From the NCBI GenBank assembly GCA_964291485.2, contig OZ220224.1, positions 4,402,001 through 4,466,000 of the forward strand: 64,000 nucleotides of DNA, given 5' to 3'. The notes under the pieces were generated by a model that did not search any database, was not told the DNA's origin, and saw only the letters and a program-made list of their open reading frames with translations. Origin of the DNA: Kistimonas sp964291485. Lineage in GTDB: Bacteria > Pseudomonadota > Gammaproteobacteria > Pseudomonadales > Endozoicomonadaceae. This document shows, piece by piece, positions 26,154 through 33,419 of this stretch. How positions within the stretch are numbered: position 1 is the stretch's first letter; each line of letters begins with the position of its first letter. Position numbers and translations under genes: made by a program.

Positions 26154-28952
26154 ATGTTCACATTCGGCAGGGTTTCCATAGAGCGTAAGCTTCGTTACGC
26201 CATGATGACAACAGCAGAGATCGGCCTGCTGATAACCCTGCTCGTCTACAGCATCAGTGATTATGTCAAATCACGGGATGCCATGACCGAACGGATTCAA
26301 AACCTCGTCGAAGTCATCAGCCGTAACAGTGCGATGTCCGTACACGCCGGTGATGCCAATCTTTCCAAACAACATATCAGCACCCTCAATGGAATCAAAT
26401 CCGTCGAGGAAGCGCACCTGATCGGACGAGATGGCAATATTCTCGCGAGCTTCTTCCGTGACGGTAATCCAAAAGCCCGCATCACCCCTTCCCTGTATGA
26501 AACCAAGTCCGTTGATATTCAGGATGAATGGATGGATGTGGCAGGTCCCATTTACTACGGTAACGACTTGATAGGTACCGTTGCTATCCGAGCCGACCTA
26601 GCGGTACTGAAGCAGCAGATGACACTGAACCTGCTTGCTGCGCTGATGATCGCCATTCTTGCCATCATTTTTTCGTATCTGGCGGCACATCGGCTGCAAA
26701 AAGTCATATCAAAACCCATTGTCCGACTCGCCGATACCATGAAACAGGTCTCAACCTGCCAGGTTTACGTCAGCACCCTGGAGAAGCAGAGTGATGACGA
26801 AATTGGACAACTCTATGAACGTTTCAATGAAATGCTGGAGCAGATTCGCAAGCGGGACGAACAGCTCAGCGTGCATCGCGAAGAACTGGAAAAGACGGTT
26901 GAACTCCGAACCACGGCACTGAATCTTGCCAATGAAAACCTGAAGCATGCCATCAGCGATGCAACTGAAGCGAAAGAAGTTGCCCTTGAAGCCGCCAAAG
27001 CAAAAAGCGCCTTTCTGGCCAATATGAGCCATGAAATTCGTACCCCGATGAATGGGGTACTGGGCATGCTGGAACTCCTTCGGGACACCGAACTGGATAA
27101 CAGTCAGCTGGATTATCTGGAAACCGCCTACGGTTCTGCCGATGCACTGCTGGGGATCATCAACGATATTTTAGACTTCTCCAAGATTGAAGCCGGCAAG
27201 CTGGAACTGGAGCAGATCGACACACAGATCGGTGCGCTGGCAGAGGATGTCTCTGCCTTGCTGGCCAGCAAAGCCCGTGAAAAGCGTATAGAGCTGGGCT
27301 GTTATACGGACGTAAAGCTACCTCACATGCTCAAGGCTGATCCGGTTCGCCTTCGTCAGATACTGACCAATCTGCTGGGCAATGCTGTCAAGTTTACGGA
27401 GAAAGGAGAGGTTGTTGTCAGAGTTCTCCTGATCAGCAATGATGACAACATTGCCCGTGTCCGGTTTGAGGTGCGAGATACCGGCATTGGTATCGCTCCG
27501 GATGTCATTCCTAAATTGTTTACCCCGTTTACTCAGGCCGACGGTTCCACAACCCGTAAATTTGGTGGCACAGGCCTTGGATTGACCATTTCCAGGCAAC
27601 TGGTTGAGCTCATGGGGGGGCAACTGCAGATCGCCAGTGAATTAAACAAAGGTTCCTGCTTTTTCTTTGATGTCGATTTACCGGTTTCAGAACAGCAAGA
27701 CAGTGAAGGCAAAGCAATCATTCAGGATCTCACTGGTACCTACGCACTGATTGTGGACGACAATAAGACCAATCGAGATATTCTCAAACATTACCTGACA
27801 GCTTGGGGAATCGACCACGCCGAGGCAGAAAATGGTGAACGGGCACTCGACAAAATGCGCGATGCCATAATCGCCGGACGTCCCTTCGATATTATCTATC
27901 TGGACATGCAAATGCCTGGGATAGATGGCATCACTGTATCCAAAACCATTGAAGCTGATAGTCAACTGCAGAAGACCCATCGCATCATGCTGACCTCCAC
28001 AGGGCATATGTCTGAGCAAGAGCGCCGGGATGCTTTCCTTGCAGGTGCACTCACCAAGCCCTATAGGCAGGCCCAACTACAGAAGCTGACCCAACAAGTC
28101 ATGGGCAACCAGAAAATTGATCAACCGGCTCAGAAACAGAATACTGCTAAAGAGACCCAGGATATCTTCAGTGAACACACATCCCTGCTTCTGGTTGAGG
28201 ACAACATAGTTAACCAGAAGGTTGCTCTGGCCATGCTCAAGAAAGCGGGCCTGACAGCAGATGTCGCTGAAAATGGCCGTCTTGCCGTCGAAGCCTGGCA
28301 AAGCAAACATTACGATTTGGTGTTAATGGACTGCCAAATGCCGGAAATGAGTGGCTATGAAGCCACTGGACTTATTCGACAAATGGAACAGGGCCAGCAA
28401 CGCCATACCCCGATTGTCGCCATGACGGCAAACGCAATGGAGGGCGACCGGGAAAAATGTCTGGCTGCTGGTATGGACGATTATCTCAGCAAACCGATCA
28501 AGGCAGATGTTCTGAAAGACATGCTGATCAAATGGCTGGAATCCCCGGAGGAAAAGGAGAAATCCGTCATGGTGCATCACAGTGCTGATGAACAGGATGA
28601 TAACCTGCAAGAAAAACCTCTACTCAACCGGGAAACCCTTGAGCAATTACGCATGGTCATGGAAGAAGAGTTTGACCTGTTGATCAACAGCTATCTGGAA
28701 GACTCCCCCAAGCTGGTTGAGGATACTCTCAGCGCCGCAAGGAATATGGATATCAAAGTCTTTACCCGGGCATCCCATACCTTAAAATCCAGCAGTCAGA
28801 ACCTTGGAGCTGATCGCCTCGGTGAACTGGCCAGCCAGCTGGAAAAAAATGGCCGTGAGAAAAACCTGAGCGAAGTGCGTCCCTTGCTGAAAAAGCTGGA
28901 AGCAGTCTTTCAGGCTACCTGCGAAGAACTCAAAAACTCCCTGAACAGCTGA
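26154..28952 (+). CDS. Hybrid sensor histidine kinase with two receivers and an HPt domain
   Basis: The 932-residue inner-membrane protein has TM1 (about 18-38), a periplasmic CHASE8-like sensor of about 120 residues, TM2 (about 160-182), HAMP, a coiled coil, HisKA with His293 in SHEIRTPMNG, an ATPase domain (NLLGNAVKFT, RDTGIGI, GTGLGLTIS), receiver 1 (Asp584 in YLDMQMPG), receiver 2 (Asp726 in LMDCQMPE) and HPt (His875 in SHTLKSSS). This is the layout of BarA/GacS with an extra receiver. No cognate response regulator is adjacent, so the HPt probably passes phosphate to a distant regulator. It is the last gene of the receptor-YfiR-kinase cluster. Confidence 0.94.
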   Translation: MFTFGRVSIERKLRYAMMTTAEIGLLITLLVYSISDYVKSRDAMTERIQNLVEVISRNSAMSVHAGDANLSKQHISTLNGIKSVEEAHLIGRDGNILASFFRDGNPKARITPSLYETKSVDIQDEWMDVAGPIYYGNDLIGTVAIRADLAVLKQQMTLNLLAALMIAILAIIFSYLAAHRLQKVISKPIVRLADTMKQVSTCQVYVSTLEKQSDDEIGQLYERFNEMLEQIRKRDEQLSVHREELEKTVELRTTALNLANENLKHAISDATEAKEVALEAAKAKSAFLANMSHEIRTPMNGVLGMLELLRDTELDNSQLDYLETAYGSADALLGIINDILDFSKIEAGKLELEQIDTQIGALAEDVSALLASKAREKRIELGCYTDVKLPHMLKADPVRLRQILTNLLGNAVKFTEKGEVVVRVLLISNDDNIARVRFEVRDTGIGIAPDVIPKLFTPFTQADGSTTRKFGGTGLGLTISRQLVELMGGQLQIASELNKGSCFFFDVDLPVSEQQDSEGKAIIQDLTGTYALIVDDNKTNRDILKHYLTAWGIDHAEAENGERALDKMRDAIIAGRPFDIIYLDMQMPGIDGITVSKTIEADSQLQKTHRIMLTSTGHMSEQERRDAFLAGALTKPYRQAQLQKLTQQVMGNQKIDQPAQKQNTAKETQDIFSEHTSLLLVEDNIVNQKVALAMLKKAGLTADVAENGRLAVEAWQSKHYDLVLMDCQMPEMSGYEATGLIRQMEQGQQRHTPIVAMTANAMEGDREKCLAAGMDDYLSKPIKADVLKDMLIKWLESPEEKEKSVMVHHSADEQDDNLQEKPLLNRETLEQLRMVMEEEFDLLINSYLEDSPKLVEDTLSAARNMDIKVFTRASHTLKSSSQNLGADRLGELASQLEKNGREKNLSEVRPLLKKLEAVFQATCEELKNSLNS

Positions 28953-28999
28953 TTCATATTACCTTCAAGCAGCTTCATCCATGGCTAAATGACAGGCAC

Positions 29000-29106
29000 A
29001 AAAAACCCCGCATAAGCGAGGCAAGTAGGTCAGACGTTTCCTTGGTGCATTCCTGCTTAGTAACCCGCGCTTCCTTGCGGCTACGTCCGTGTATACCGTC
29101 TGACTA
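29000..29106 (-). ncRNA. Candidate RsmY/RsmZ-type CsrA-sequestering sRNA
   Basis: The minus strand from about 29106 to 29000 encodes a likely sRNA of about 107 nt. Four GGA motifs are present (29086-29088, 29072-29074, 29051-29053, 29039-29041). Three sit in the loops of short perfect stems: TAC-ACGGAC-GTA, CGC-AAGGAA-GCG and GCA-GGAA-TGC. The domain is closed by an 8-bp stem, GTCAGACG (29097-29104) with CGTCTGAC (29029-29036). It ends in an intrinsic terminator, CCTCG-loop-CGGGG then TTTTTT. A sigma-70 promoter lies just upstream. GGA in hairpin loops is the binding signature of CsrA/RsmA. Family assignment is by structure, not by alignment. Confidence 0.72.
29006..29021 (-). terminator. Intrinsic terminator of the candidate sRNA
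   Basis: On the minus strand CCTCG pairs with CGGGG around a CTTATG loop, followed by six T residues (29005-29000). The plus strand lacks a T-run on the other side, so it serves the minus-strand transcript only. Confidence 0.75.
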
Positions 29107-29112
29107 ACCTTA

Positions 29113-29140
29113 AATATAGCCCACACTTATAAGCTGTAAA
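29113..29140 (-). promoter_or_regulatory. Promoter of the candidate CsrA-binding sRNA
   Basis: Minus-strand -35 TTTACA (29135-29140) and -10 TATATT (29113-29118) are separated by 16 bp. The predicted start falls near 29104-29107, exactly at the start of the closing stem of the sRNA. No clear GacA box (TGTAAG-N-CTTACA) was found upstream. Confidence 0.65.
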
Positions 29141-29273
29141 GAAATTGGAATTAGCAATTCTATCAGCTTGTAGAAGCACATGATTCGAAGCTTATTCTTC
29201 CTCTTTCATCCTGCCGCTGACTACTGATAGACTGAACGACGAAAACCGTTCCAACCGTCATGATGGTCAACCT

Positions 29274-29906
29274 ATGAAAATAAAAATAATCGGGTTGATG
29301 TTGCTCCTTATCGCGCCTGCATCTCATGCAGAGAGCAACCTTAACGACAAAAACAGTATTTTCTGGCAAAGCCTTTACCCCAGTGGGGGCACAACACTGC
29401 TCTGTAATCAGCCATTTTCACGCAAGAGCAACCGCCTTACTGCGGGTTATATCTATCCTCTAAAAGCTGTGCGTGAAGAGTTGCAGTGTCGCACCAACAC
29501 AGAATGCAAACGTGACAGTGAACTGTACCGTGCCATCCTGACAGATCTACACAATGCCTATCCCATCATGACACGCGTTGAACTCAAACGACGGGATACG
29601 GTTTTTGGTGATGTTCGGGGTGAAGCCAACCACGTGCTGCCTAACTGTTCTCTACAACAGGACTACCTCGTACTTGAGCCCGCTGATGCCATTAAAGGCG
29701 ACATAGCTCGTGCACTGTTCTATATCTATGATCAGTACAATCTGCCATTACAAGCGTCGCTGGAAACACTCCTTGAGTGGAACTCCATTGATATACCTGA
29801 CGATCACGAGCTAAAACGCAATAACACCATTGCAACCTTACAAGGTAATCGAAACCGTTTTATTGATGATCCAACATTAGCGGTGCAACTGGCCTCCCGG
29901 GAGTGA
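29274..29906 (+). CDS. Endonuclease-I-family protein lacking the usual catalytic His
   Basis: This 210-residue exported protein has a signal peptide ending SHAES. It aligns with EndA/Vvn-type periplasmic nucleases: the QC-x4-EC Cys pair, YRAILTDLHNAYP, GDIARALFYIYDQYNLPL and LQGNRNRFIDDP are family landmarks. In active members the metal-His catalytic segment reads EHVVPA; here the same place reads GYIYPL, so the general-base His and neighbouring Glu are missing. The downstream Asn metal ligand is also not evident. It may be a degenerate nuclease with a binding role, or a divergent active form. A strong palindromic hairpin overlaps its stop codon. Confidence 0.78.
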   Translation: MKIKIIGLMLLLIAPASHAESNLNDKNSIFWQSLYPSGGTTLLCNQPFSRKSNRLTAGYIYPLKAVREELQCRTNTECKRDSELYRAILTDLHNAYPIMTRVELKRRDTVFGDVRGEANHVLPNCSLQQDYLVLEPADAIKGDIARALFYIYDQYNLPLQASLETLLEWNSIDIPDDHELKRNNTIATLQGNRNRFIDDPTLAVQLASRE

Positions 29907-29917
29907 TTTCCCGGGAG
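29894..29917 (+). terminator. GC-rich hairpin at the endonuclease-like gene end
   Basis: CTCCCGGGA (29894-29902) and TTCCCGGGAG (29908-29917) form a strong stem spanning the stop codon. No T-run follows, so it may protect the mRNA end or act as a weak terminator. Confidence 0.5.
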
Positions 29918-30038
29918 CTCCCCTAAAGAAGTCCCCCAAAGCAGCGATAATCTTATCTGATACTGTCTCGTGCTCCAGCAGTCTATGGAGCAGCAATGTC
30001 TTCACGTAGAACAACGCCATGGTAACTGAGGTGACTGC

Positions 30039-30338
30039 ATGCAGTTATTCAGATCTTTTATTATCTCACTAACTGTAGCCCTGCTGATGCCTTTAACATC
30101 AATTTCACACGCTGCACCTTTTACAGCGTCGGTTAAACTCTCTCCGGAGCAGATTCTAAAAGCGGCTTCACAAGATTTCCCATCGAACGCCCAGCACAAA
30201 CTTCAAATGCCAGCACAGGATTTTGCGGCCAGACAGGCAAAGTTGATTGTCAGCAGTTTGACTGAAGAGGCGGAATTGCTGAATTATTCGCCTTCGTATG
30301 GAAGCAGAATGTTGTCGGAATACCGTCATCAGAATTAA
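30039..30338 (+). CDS. Small exported protein, unknown function
   Basis: The 99-residue product has a clear signal peptide (FIISLTVALLMPLTSISHAAP, cleavage after residue 25 or so). The mature part is about 70 residues, Gln/Ser/Ala-rich, without Cys. A GAGG ribosome-binding site lies 8 nt before the ATG. No family is recognised. It ends just before a bidirectional terminator. Confidence 0.65.
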   Translation: MQLFRSFIISLTVALLMPLTSISHAAPFTASVKLSPEQILKAASQDFPSNAQHKLQMPAQDFAARQAKLIVSSLTEEAELLNYSPSYGSRMLSEYRHQN

Positions 30339-30357
30339 GAAACCGTATGCTTTCAAT

Positions 30358-30388
30358 AAAAAAGGAGATCCTCATGATCTCCTTTTTT
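30358..30388 (+). terminator. Bidirectional intrinsic terminator
   Basis: AAAAAAGGAGATC (30358-30370) and GATCTCCTTTTTT (30376-30388) form a 13-bp stem with a 5-nt loop. T-runs occur on both strands. It ends the small exported-protein gene and the converging acyl-CoA dehydrogenase gene. Confidence 0.9.
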
Positions 30389-30406
30389 ACACCCTTAAAA
30401 CGTGGA

Positions 30407-32200
30407 TCAGAACTGCTCGTCACTCAATTCAAAGAGCGGATCAGCACCGGACATCACTGCCTGTGACAGACTGTGAATCCGCGGCAACAGCCGCTTGTAG
30501 AAGTAACGGGCAGTGGTCAGCTTACCGAGGTAGAAAGATTCTTCCTCAGTACCGGCAGCCAGTTGTTCCTGCGCGGTTTTCGCCATCAATGCCCACATGT
30601 ACGCATAAGCGGTGTAACCGAAAGCATGGAGATATTCGACAGAGGCCGCACCCACTTCATTCGGGTTATTGGCTGCATTGTCGATAACCCAGGCAGTCAA
30701 TGTTTCCAGGTTGTTCAAGGCATCCGCCAGCGGTGCATTGAATTCAGCCATCTTGCCAGTGTTGCTGGACTCCATGAACGTTTTTACTTCACGGGCAAAC
30801 CCTGCGAAAAACTTGCCGCCATTGGCGACGGTCTTCCGCCCCATAAGGTCCAGTGCCTGAATCCCGTTAGTGCCTTCATAAATCTGGGCAATACGCACGT
30901 CACGGACCAGCTGCTCCTGTCCCCATTCGCGGATATAACCGTGGCCACCGAACACCTGCTGACCCTGAATACAGTTCTCAAGACCCACATCGGTAAAGAA
31001 GGCTTTGGCAATGGGTGTCAGCAGTGCAACTAACGCTTCGGCATTGGCTTTCTCATCTGCATTTTCGCTGTACTTGGACAGATCCAGTTGCTTCGCTACA
31101 TAAGTGGAGAATGCGCGCCCTGCCTCGGTAGTCGCCTTGATATTCAGCAACATACGACGAACATCAGGGTGCACAAGAATGGGGTCAGCAGCCTTATCGG
31201 GCTGACTTGCACCAGTCGCAGAACGGCCCTGGATACGCTCTTTGGCATACTCAAGGGCACTCTGGTAACTCATTTCAGAGCAACCCAGCCCCTGGATACC
31301 AATGGACAACCGCTCATAGTTCATCATCGTGAACATGGCTGCCAGGCCCTTGTTAACTTCACCCACCAGGTAACCCCTGGCGCCATCAAAATTCATGACA
31401 CAGGTAGCGGATGCCTTGATCCCCATCTTGTGCTCAATGGAGCCGCAGCTAACGCCATTGCTCTCTCCCAATGAACCATCTTCATTCACCAGGAACTTGG
31501 GCACCAGGAACAGGGAAATACCGCGTGGTCCCTTGGGTGCATCCGGCAGCTTGGCCAGTACCAGGTGAATAATATTGTCGTTGAGATCGTGTTCACCACC
31601 GGTGATGAATATCTTGGTGCCGGTCACGCTATAGCTGCCATCCGCCTGCGGCTCGGCCTTGGTGCGGATAATGCCGAGATCGGTGCCGGAATGCGGCTCG
31701 GTCAGACACATGGAACCTGACCAGACGCCAGCATACATATTCGGCAGATAGGCTTCCTTGAGTTCATCGGACGCATGCGCGTTCAAGGCCAGACAGGCAC
31801 CTGCGGTCAGGGTGGGATAGAGGGTGAAAGAGTTGTTGGCGCTGTACATCATCTCTTCGAACTGGACAGAGAGCATCTTCGGCATGCCCATGCCGCCATA
31901 TTCCGGATTACCCGCAAGGCCGACCCAGCCACCTTCCGCATAGGTCGCAAAGGCTTCCTTAAAGCCAGCCGGTGTGGTGACGTCACCGTTATTCCAGCGT
32001 GCCCCTTCTTCATCGCCGGAACGGTTCAATGGTGCCAGTTCGCGGGCGGTCAGCTTGGCGCCCTCTTCCAGGATGGCATCTGCCGTTTCTGCGTCTACCA
32101 CGTCCGCCAGTCCCGGCAGGGAGGCCCATAGTTCATCCGCCTTGAAGACTTCATTCAACACAAAGCGTATGTCACGCAACGGAGCCTTGTATTCCGCCAT
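30407..32200 (-). CDS. Acyl-CoA dehydrogenase, long-chain type, copy 1
   Basis: This 597-residue FAD enzyme performs the first oxidation of fatty acyl-CoA degradation. It has an N-terminal extension (YKAPLRDIRFVLNEV), the acyl-CoA dehydrogenase N/middle domains (MCLTEPHSGTDLG, FITGGEHDLNDN), the C-terminal catalytic domain (EYAKERIQGR, GGHGYIREWGQEQLVRDVRIAQIYEGTNG) and a DUF-type C-terminal extension. The glutamate in IYEGTNGIQ is in the catalytic position. It resembles the P. aeruginosa PA0506-PA0508 group, which also lies beside the bio operon. A PsrA-type palindrome overlaps its promoter. Confidence 0.93.
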   Translation of the reverse strand: MAEYKAPLRDIRFVLNEVFKADELWASLPGLADVVDAETADAILEEGAKLTARELAPLNRSGDEEGARWNNGDVTTPAGFKEAFATYAEGGWVGLAGNPEYGGMGMPKMLSVQFEEMMYSANNSFTLYPTLTAGACLALNAHASDELKEAYLPNMYAGVWSGSMCLTEPHSGTDLGIIRTKAEPQADGSYSVTGTKIFITGGEHDLNDNIIHLVLAKLPDAPKGPRGISLFLVPKFLVNEDGSLGESNGVSCGSIEHKMGIKASATCVMNFDGARGYLVGEVNKGLAAMFTMMNYERLSIGIQGLGCSEMSYQSALEYAKERIQGRSATGASQPDKAADPILVHPDVRRMLLNIKATTEAGRAFSTYVAKQLDLSKYSENADEKANAEALVALLTPIAKAFFTDVGLENCIQGQQVFGGHGYIREWGQEQLVRDVRIAQIYEGTNGIQALDLMGRKTVANGGKFFAGFAREVKTFMESSNTGKMAEFNAPLADALNNLETLTAWVIDNAANNPNEVGAASVEYLHAFGYTAYAYMWALMAKTAQEQLAAGTEEESFYLGKLTTARYFYKRLLPRIHSLSQAVMSGADPLFELSDEQF

Positions 32201-32306
32201 AGGTCAACCTCAACACTCTTGTCATGTTTCACACCCGCAGTGCAGATGCCCGTTTTCTTTTTCGGTTTATCCGTATGTGTTGCGTATCATACTCCCATTC
32301 GGCCCT

Positions 32307-32328
32307 GCTTCAAACGGGCGTTTGAAGC
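32307..32328 (-). promoter_or_regulatory. PsrA-type operator before acyl-CoA dehydrogenase copy 1
   Basis: A perfect palindrome with arms GCTTCAAACG and CGTTTGAAGC separated by 2 nt. The known PsrA motif is (C/G)AAAC-N2-4-GTTT(G/C), and it fits exactly. On the minus strand the arm overlaps a TTGAAG -35 element, and TATGAT (32286-32291) can serve as the -10. Binding of the fatty-acid-responsive repressor here would block transcription until long-chain acyl-CoA is present. Confidence 0.82.
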
Positions 32329-32431
32329 TGAAAACGGTTTTTACATAAGCATTGATTGTGGAAAACCAAAGTAGCCGGAGACAACGAATCGTTTATCCTC
32401 TCCGCTCCCGTTATTCTCCGGATAGACGTCA

Positions 32432-32776
32432 ATGTCCTATCGCAACATCACCTTCTTTAGTCGTTTCGAGTCCGACATCCTCGCTGACCGAAAAACCATT
32501 ACGATCCGCGACCAGAGTGAAGCCCACTTCCAGTCCGGCGAAATCCTGACAGTGGCTCGAAATGAGGATGACCAGTATTTCTGCCATATTCGCGTCAATA
32601 GCGTGACCCCCATTCACTTTGATGCACTGAATGAACAGCATGCCGTCCAGGAGAATATGACGCTTGATGAATTGAAGTCAGTGATCCTGGCTATTTATCC
32701 CGAACAGAGTGAGTTCTTTGTTATCGATTTCACCCGTCTGGATGGTCACAGTGAAGCCTCCACAACAAACAGTTAA
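32432..32776 (+). CDS. yqfB: N4-acetylcytidine amidohydrolase YqfB (ASCH domain)
   Basis: This 114-residue ASCH-domain protein closely resembles E. coli YqfB: ITFFSRFESDILADRKTITIRD near the start, then FQSGEILTVAR, DDQYFCHIRV, HAVQENMTLDELK and FVIDF. YqfB hydrolyses N4-acetylcytidine to cytidine. The Lys and Thr of RKTITIRD and the Glu of QENMT are the active-site residues in that family. It is a lone gene between divergent neighbours. Confidence 0.93.
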   Translation: MSYRNITFFSRFESDILADRKTITIRDQSEAHFQSGEILTVARNEDDQYFCHIRVNSVTPIHFDALNEQHAVQENMTLDELKSVILAIYPEQSEFFVIDFTRLDGHSEASTTNS

Positions 32777-32867
32777 CGCTCCATCTGCTTTCTCATAAAA
32801 GCAAGAACAGGAAAACAGTACTTTTCCCGCCAGGAAAAACGAAATCTGCCGCATAAAACCTTCGACA

Positions 32868-32881
32868 TTGACCCAGATCAA
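32868..32881 (+). promoter_or_regulatory. FNR/ANR-type box
   Basis: TTGACCCAGATCAA matches the FNR/ANR consensus TTGAT-N4-ATCAA in 9 of 10 fixed positions. Its centre is about 41.5 bp before a position near 32916, the spacing of class II activation. A -10-like GATTAA/TTAAAG lies at 32901-32908. Confidence 0.6.
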
Positions 32882-32911
32882 TTTCGGTTTACCGCAGGAT
32901 GATTAAAGTAA

Positions 32912-33023
32912 AGCCATGCATTTGTTGTAGCCGGTGTGTTGACAGTGAGCTGACCAACACATCGGTTGACGATTTTGCTTCAACCTGTGCTCTCTTATCA
33001 CGCCCCTTTTTGGGGCGTTTTTT
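32912..33023 (+). ncRNA. Candidate FNR/ANR-controlled sRNA
   Basis: A stretch of about 110 bp without an ORF begins where the FNR-type box predicts transcription and ends in a strong intrinsic terminator. It contains an 11-bp stem, CCGGTGTGTTG (32931-32941) with CAACACATCGG (32955-32965), one G-U pair included, then a single-stranded stretch (GATTTTGCTTCAACCTGTGCTC split around 32970-32990) and the terminator. The layout resembles oxygen-regulated sRNAs such as FnrS or PhrS, but no sequence homology to them is claimed. The alternative is a yqfB 3' region. Confidence 0.5.
33000..33023 (+). terminator. Strong intrinsic terminator
   Basis: CGCCCC (33001-33006) and GGGGCG (33012-33017) around a five-T loop, followed by six T residues. 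It lies 225 bp after yqfB, which favours a separate short transcript ending here. Confidence 0.9.
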
Positions 33024-33095
33024 ATGGCTACTCTCTAGCCACCAGCCCTCTGGAATACTGCTAGATTAAAAGATACCGCTGTCAATGGAGTGACT

Positions 33096-33356
33096 ATGCA
33101 CCTGTTGTTAGAAATGCTCAGGCTATGGCTGGATGAGCACCTGTTCCCGGACTGGATGCACTGCCGTACCCCCGACAACAACCATTTTTACCGCCGTATG
33201 TTCAGCCGACGCTATCAGGCCAAGAAGCGGCTGGTGAAACATATCTGGATGGTGGCTGGGCTGTTGATACTTTGTTATCCACTGCCATGGTTTGCCCTGC
33301 TGATTGGCCTTCCAGTGACCCTTTTATCTTTCGCGATTCTGGACGAAACCCCCTGA
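33096..33356 (+). CDS. Small membrane protein beside the fatty-acid/biotin genes
   Basis: This 86-residue protein has a Trp/His-rich N-terminal half (LWLDEHLFPDWMHC, NNHFYRRMFSRRYQAKKRL) and two closely spaced hydrophobic segments (HIWMVAGLLILCYPLPWFALLIGLPVTLL, given here as one run of two helices). GGAG lies 5 nt before ATG 33096; an in-frame GTG at 33090 is less likely. A short conserved gene is also found beside acyl-CoA dehydrogenase and bioD genes in Pseudomonas (PA0505 position). That match rests on position and size only. Function is unknown. Confidence 0.65.
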   Translation: MHLLLEMLRLWLDEHLFPDWMHCRTPDNNHFYRRMFSRRYQAKKRLVKHIWMVAGLLILCYPLPWFALLIGLPVTLLSFAILDETP

Positions 33357-33362
33357 TACAAA

Positions 33363-33389
33363 AAAGGCCCCTGCCTAACAGGAGCCTTT
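33363..33389 (+). terminator. Bidirectional terminator
   Basis: AAAGGC-C-CCTG (33363-33373) pairs with CAGG-A-GCCTTT (33379-33389), one internal mismatch. A-rich and T-rich flanks lie on both sides. It separates the converging small membrane protein and acyl-CoA dehydrogenase copy 2. Confidence 0.8.
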
Positions 33390-33419
33390 ATTTCATTTAT
33401 ATCGCGTTAATCAAACTAA

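Noticed and set aside
29101..29273. GacA box before the RsmY-like sRNA
   Set aside because: No TGTAAG/CTTACA palindrome at suitable spacing; partial matches such as TGTAAAG coincide with the -35 element.
30356..30390. Terminator-like hairpin considered as part of a small RNA
   Set aside because: It fits a bidirectional terminator between convergent genes, and no promoter-plus-ORF-free stretch precedes it.
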